Shown here in pieces: positions 59,320 through 64,000 of a DNA stretch of 64,000 bases (positions are counted from its first letter, which is position 1; the number at the start of each line of letters is the position of its first letter). Where the stretch lies: assembly GCF_029227915.1 (NCBI RefSeq), contig NC_079885.1:10777001-10841000 (forward strand), given 5' to 3'. The translations under genes and the position numbers were made by a program. Below the pieces are notes generated by a model. The model saw nothing but the letters and a program-made list of their open reading frames with translations. It was not told the DNA's origin and made no database searches. The DNA is from Hydractinia symbiolongicarpus. Taxonomy: Eukaryota; Cnidaria; Hydrozoa; Anthoathecata; Hydractiniidae.

Positions 59320-60948
59320 ATGATCACACCGGGGAGATCTTGTCCTGACTTGTACACACAACCAGATGCCGAGGATGACTTGACCATGACCAAGCAGAAA
59401 TTTATACCAAATGGCCATGTTGCATCAAAACATGTAGAATCTAGTGCAAAAAAGAATAAAGACTTATCATTAGATCTTTCAGAAGTTAGTTTTACACATC
59501 CAACTCCTGGACAGAAATGTTTCGGTAAAAAATCGGACGTTGAACGTGTTCTTGATAGCAGATGTCCATGCCTGCAATCAAAATGTTTACATTTATCGGG
59601 TAGTTTGTTATTGTTTCTGCTGGTTGGAGCAGTGTTAGTATTCTTCTTCAGACATTACCTAAAAGACTTCCTTGAATGGTTAGAGAATGTGAATGGTTGG
59701 ATTAGTGGGTTGCTTTTCATCGGCATGTTTACTATAGTCTCCTTTCCAATGACTTGGGGATATATTGTGTTAAATGTAGCAGCTGGATATCTGTATGGTT
59801 TCTTAATTGGCGTTGTAACTGTTACCGTCTCCGTAGTAGTTGGTGTAGCCTCCTCCCTAATTATATGTAGAATATTTATACGTGATTTTGTTCAATCAAA
59901 ATTGCAGTCCGAACATTTGAAAGCTATCATTAAAGTGGTGGAGAGTAGACGAGGTTTTAAAGTGGTTGTATTGACTAGGTTAACACCGATCCCTTTTGGT
60001 TTGCAAAATGGATTATTTGCAGTAAGTCTCTTTTTGTATTTACTCTCATACTGAGGGTTGGGGGTATTTTTAGTGACAATGTTTTAGGGATTATTAATAA
60101 GGAAATAAATTTTGAAAGATTCTGCAAAAAATGTTAATGTCTCACATAATTTTATTAAACTACAGTTAGAAACGTTTTTTAAATGATTCTATCTGCGACA
60201 ATATTTATACTTTGCTGAAAATTTAAGCAAATAATCATAATGTTTCTTCTGTAAGACTGTGCAATTAGCTTTGGGTAGGCGAGACAACAAAATATTTGTT
60301 TTGCTTTTTACAACTACTAGTGAAATGCAACAAGTTTAAGTATGTTTAGCTTGTTGACCATAATTGTTTTTTAAAGATTTCATTTTTTCATACCGATTCT
60401 CTATAGGATAGAATTTGGTGTGCGTGTGTGGGAGCTTGCGTTTATTGTCGTTAAAGTAATAACGGGTTTATTTATTTATTTATTTTTAGATTACAAACAT
60501 GAGTGTATGTAAATGCTTGTTAGCTTCCTTTATTGGTCTTCTTCCAACACAAGCTTTGAATGCATATATGGGTTCCACCCTTCGAACGATGGAAGACGTT
60601 GTACACCATAACTCGGCAGGTGGTTACCTCATTCTAGCTATACAAGTTGGTATTAGTGGGTTTCTTATGTGGTATGTCATACGTAGAGCTAGGTACGAAC
60701 TCAACAAAGCATGCTTACCTACAACCTATGATGGGCTGGGTACAAAGCAAGATTATGCCATGACACCGCAGCCTCTTCAAAGGACTGTTAGTACGAACTT
60801 TTTCGGCCATGTTTATCATCCGGTACCTACTTCTAGTGTTGATGATGTTTCCATGGGAGCCGAAGTTTCAAAGAAGCAAGGACATAAAAGGGCGCACTCG
60901 GCCTCTGCCGTGTTGTACGCCATGGAACACAACAATGACGACTTATAG
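59320..60948 (+). CDS. TMEM64: TMEM64-like VTT/SNARE-associated membrane protein, 2 exons
   Basis: Exons are 59320-60021 and 60490-60948 (GTAAGT donor, TTTTTAG acceptor; 1,161 nt, 386 residues, close to human TMEM64 at about 380). The soluble amino end contains a cysteine-rich stretch (CPCLQSKCL) before the first membrane span (LLLFLLVGAVLVFFF). Then come the conserved VTT block (NGWISGLLFIGMFTIVSFPM, TWGYIVLNVAAGYLYGFL), the signature LTRLTPIPFGLQNGLF across the intron, and LGLLPTQ-type FIGLLPTQALNAYMGSTLR in exon 2. A polar tail follows. TVP38/TMEM64 proteins act in endomembrane lipid and calcium handling (family knowledge). No lesions. AATAAA near 61,125 may be the poly(A) signal. Confidence 0.88.
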
Positions 60949-63900
60949 CGTTAGTTAATTATCGATAGACGATAGTTAATTATCAAATAACCTCTGCGTT
61001 GGAGGGATGCGTATGGCAAAAGTTCTTCGCCTGTAAACTTCCACTTGCTCTTTGCTCTTGCGCATTGTGTCCGATAAATAACTTATTTTCGTACGTACGT
61101 TGACTCTAGTTCTTAATCCATAAAATAAATATTTACATAATTTTGGTTGGAAAATAAATATATATATTATTATTATTATATATTATTCTTATTTATTCAT
61201 CGATAAAACAAGACAGACAATTGAATTGTTTTTTAGTAGCTTATATGCAATGATAGGACTCTTATAATGACGTTATAATAGAAATGATAATTCTTAGGAA
61301 AAAGATATATTATATTGTCTCTACAGTGAATTTATACATCTCGTTCTTAAGACTAGACGCCTGTGGTGGCTAATAGTAATTTTGTGTTAAGAGGGAGATT
61401 AATATTTTTTAGAGATACCTACAGAATACGTTTAAAGAGATCTGTTGCCTTAGAGTGCGTACATTGACTTACGAATTTCACGACTCGAATTTCACAAAAT
61501 CCAGAAATTAGTTAGTTAGCTATATGATTACATATCAAAAGATGGATAACTTTTATAAATAATTATAATGTATAATGTGTACAGTTTCTTTTAACTATAT
61601 TCGAATTTTTCCCGATTTTTTTTTTCTGGCCGATAGTTGTCATGGTAACGTATGAACTATGGGACGTCCAGGGATTTGCATTCTGTTTTGGGTGGTTTAG
61701 GGATTTTTTTCTGCTTATCAAACTTCTTGGATTGCTGTACATATGCTATATCGTAACATTGATTTTAGTGTCCTAAAATGTTATCCAATTGCGATCATTT
61801 TTTGTCTGTTTTGGGGTTTTTATGATATCACTTCCTGTTTAAAGTGAGATGTGATGTTTGGTCACATACGATTTCTACAAAAATAGAGTAACTGCTAACA
61901 AGCGACAGAAATATGGTCAACAAAATTCTGGACCTTTGAAAAACAACGTTGTGTTAAGAATTTTGATATTGTCTCATATAATTTTTTTGGTTGCTTTCTG
62001 AGGGATTGGTTCCATTTGGCTGCATTTCCGCTATGGTTGCACAAAAATGAAGAGCTTTTTTTTAACATAAACTCGAATTTTGCTAAAGTGCGCACACAAG
62101 AAAAGGGCGTCCTGGGACCGAAATTGCAATATGTTTTAAAGTCAAAAAAATAGTGTGAAGTAAGCAGAAAGACGCTATGCGAGATTTCATTTTAATACCT
62201 CTTAATTAAATGTCGCCATATGGCTATTTTAGAGAGCGTGTTCCCCATGTGGGAGCAGGGCGTTGGTAAATACCCAACTGAAAGAGGAGAGGGGTGCATT
62301 TTTAACGGTAAGTTAATATCTTCCACAGCGAGGAAATCCAAAGCAAAATTTAGGATTTTTCCAATCAAAATTTTAAAAATTCTCAGGTACGAAAGGTTAA
62401 CAAAATACTAAATAATCTTATAACATAAGGAGAAGACTGATTTCAATTTTTAGGCAATTAAAAAAGCCAGCATTAAAAATTTTCGGACAATTAAATGTTC
62501 CTGACGACATGCATTTTGTCCGAAATCAAATTTTTTCGAACGTGTTAATCTGTTGCTTTGAAAAACAAAGTGTGTTGTTGCCAGCAATTTAAAACGAGTT
62601 TACTTGGCATGTATAAAAAAACGTCACTCTGTTATCGACGTATGAGTTGCTAAGCAGTGTGAGTCTTGACGACGGCTTAAATAAAACGTCAACTTTAAAA
62701 TGTTTCAATATTTAATTTGCAACTTTTGTTTAACTTTACTTTACGCAAAAAGAAACTGCAATCTCTGGTAAAATTTACTTTAGTTTTGGGTATATAATAT
62801 AACACAAATTGACAACATAGTGCTCTTGAGGATTTTATTTGGGCCCTGACGAGGAAAAACTCATAAAGAAACTAGATTTGCTTGAAATTTCTGCAGGAAT
62901 CTCATTCTGATATTAAAAAAGAAAAAAAAGCGCTGAGAACTAGATATTGATTTTTTACTTTTCGGAAAGCATTGATGCTTACGAAAAAGCAAAAGAGACT
63001 GGAATCAAAAAGTAACATGGGATTAGGTTTCGCTGGAACCAAACTCCAATTGCAAGATTTTAGTCCCGTTAGCTACAATTGTCTGATACATTTCCAATCA
63101 GTTCTCTTTTTGACGTTATATCATCGTACGTTTTTCTTCTTTATAACAAATATTTCTGACAACAACATAAACTTTTTTTATTCTCGCTCGACAACAACAG
63201 TCGCTCTACAACAACAGTTTTGTTTTTTACATTATAGATTCGAATTATCATAATCTTTGTCTCACTAAACGTTACTTTCATTCTTTATAATATTTACTGT
63301 CAAGCAGAAGATAATATTTGTTCTTTTCTAGGTTGAAGCGCAAAGCCCCATGACTTGCCTTCCCGTGGCGCGCTTCGTTACCTGCATTATTTCTTTGTAT
63401 AGAAATAAGTCAGACACTAAAAGTCAGGGCATAACATGTTACTCTTGTAAACTGTTATAGGGGTGGAAAATTTTGTTTAACCTGCTGTAAATTTCATCAA
63501 AATTAAAGTGAGCGGTAAAATTTAAAGAAATTATTGTTTGTCCTGCTTCTTAACATTAACTTACCAAGAGTACCTATATATTACATATATTGCGACTAAG
63601 AAGTACGAAGTACCATACAGTAAAGGTAAGTTTTCGTAATAGTTTTAATATACATAAATCTCTTTTTGTAATTTTTGTAATTTTTGTAATGAGAGATACA
63701 GTGGATTCTTCCACGGGCAATCAGCTAGTAGGTATTAAAAGCTCTATCCGAATAAGGTTTAGCTAGCCTAAAGTTTGTTTACATTTTTAACGTATCCCGC
63801 CTCAGTCCTAATATAGAAAAAGTTTAGATATGCGCAGTCTGGTTTTTCAAAACATTTCCCGCTGAAACTGTGGCATCATGTAAACAATACGCCCAGTGAA

Positions 63901-64000
63901 CTCGAGTGCGCGCATCACACGGAACAAAAATTGATGGCACAAAAAGGTTTATGAGTAGTCAAGTCATAAACTAAGATAATTTTTAAAGAATTGTGCAGAA
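60949..64000. other. Intergenic region downstream of TMEM64
   Basis: Contains TA/TTA simple repeats (61,160-61,195) and, at 63701-63732, a gtggattcttccacgggc ... ctagtagg block that matches the block at 17140-17170. No gene was recognised; short frames at 62.2 and 63.0 kb are unassigned. Confidence 0.45.

Overview
The window is nuclear DNA of an animal, most likely a cnidarian (inferred). It is AT-rich, its host genes carry GT-AG introns, the recognisable genes are conserved metazoan housekeeping genes, and the spaces between them are filled with decayed transposons. It does not look bacterial or plasmid-like.

Layout. Positions 1-1,000 hold a decayed reverse transcriptase on the minus strand. 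From 2,628 to 13,395 (minus) lie eleven coding exons of NOL6, a ribosome-biogenesis factor whose 3' end I could not find. It is followed on the same strand by two single-exon genes: GINS3/PSF3 (13,878-14,510) and SUPT4H1/SPT4 (16,425-16,778). From 18.5 to 23.4 kb there are transposase, SINE and LINE remnants and two strong hairpins. PCK, a GTP-type phosphoenolpyruvate carboxykinase, lies on the plus strand at 26,707-30,466. Six exons give an unbroken 618-residue reading frame. From 49.7 to 55.5 kb is a second transposon graveyard: a reverse transcriptase with an inverted copy, a LINE end, a terminal-inverted-repeat element and a DIRS-like retroelement. TMEM64 (two exons, 386 residues) lies at 59,320-60,948.

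The most striking object is a Polinton/Maverick, a virus-like DNA transposon, at 33,063-48,702 (about 15.6 kb). It is clearly richer in G+C than its flanks, has terminal inverted repeats of about 210 bp, and has a candidate 6-bp target duplication with one mismatch. It encodes a SAP-like plus family B DNA polymerase, a packaging ATPase, a BRO-family protein, a DDE integrase, a double-jelly-roll major capsid protein, a penton-like protein, an HNH endonuclease remnant and several small membrane, coiled-coil, SAP-like and cysteine-rich proteins. Genes are packed almost end to end with TAAATG and ATGA junctions. The polymerase, ATPase, integrase, capsid and BRO genes all have stops or frameshifts, and the ATPase P-loop lysine is replaced, so this copy is dead. 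Several small genes remain open. I found no maturation protease.

New or under-described items to check first: the 52-residue Polinton protein with adjoining LYPxL-like and PSAP motifs; the HNH gene placed in the capsid cluster; the twin CCCGCAGCGGG hairpins in BRO-like reading frames; two degenerate hammerhead-like motifs; two non-autonomous inverted-repeat elements with target duplications; and a possible mitochondrial presequence upstream of the PCK start.
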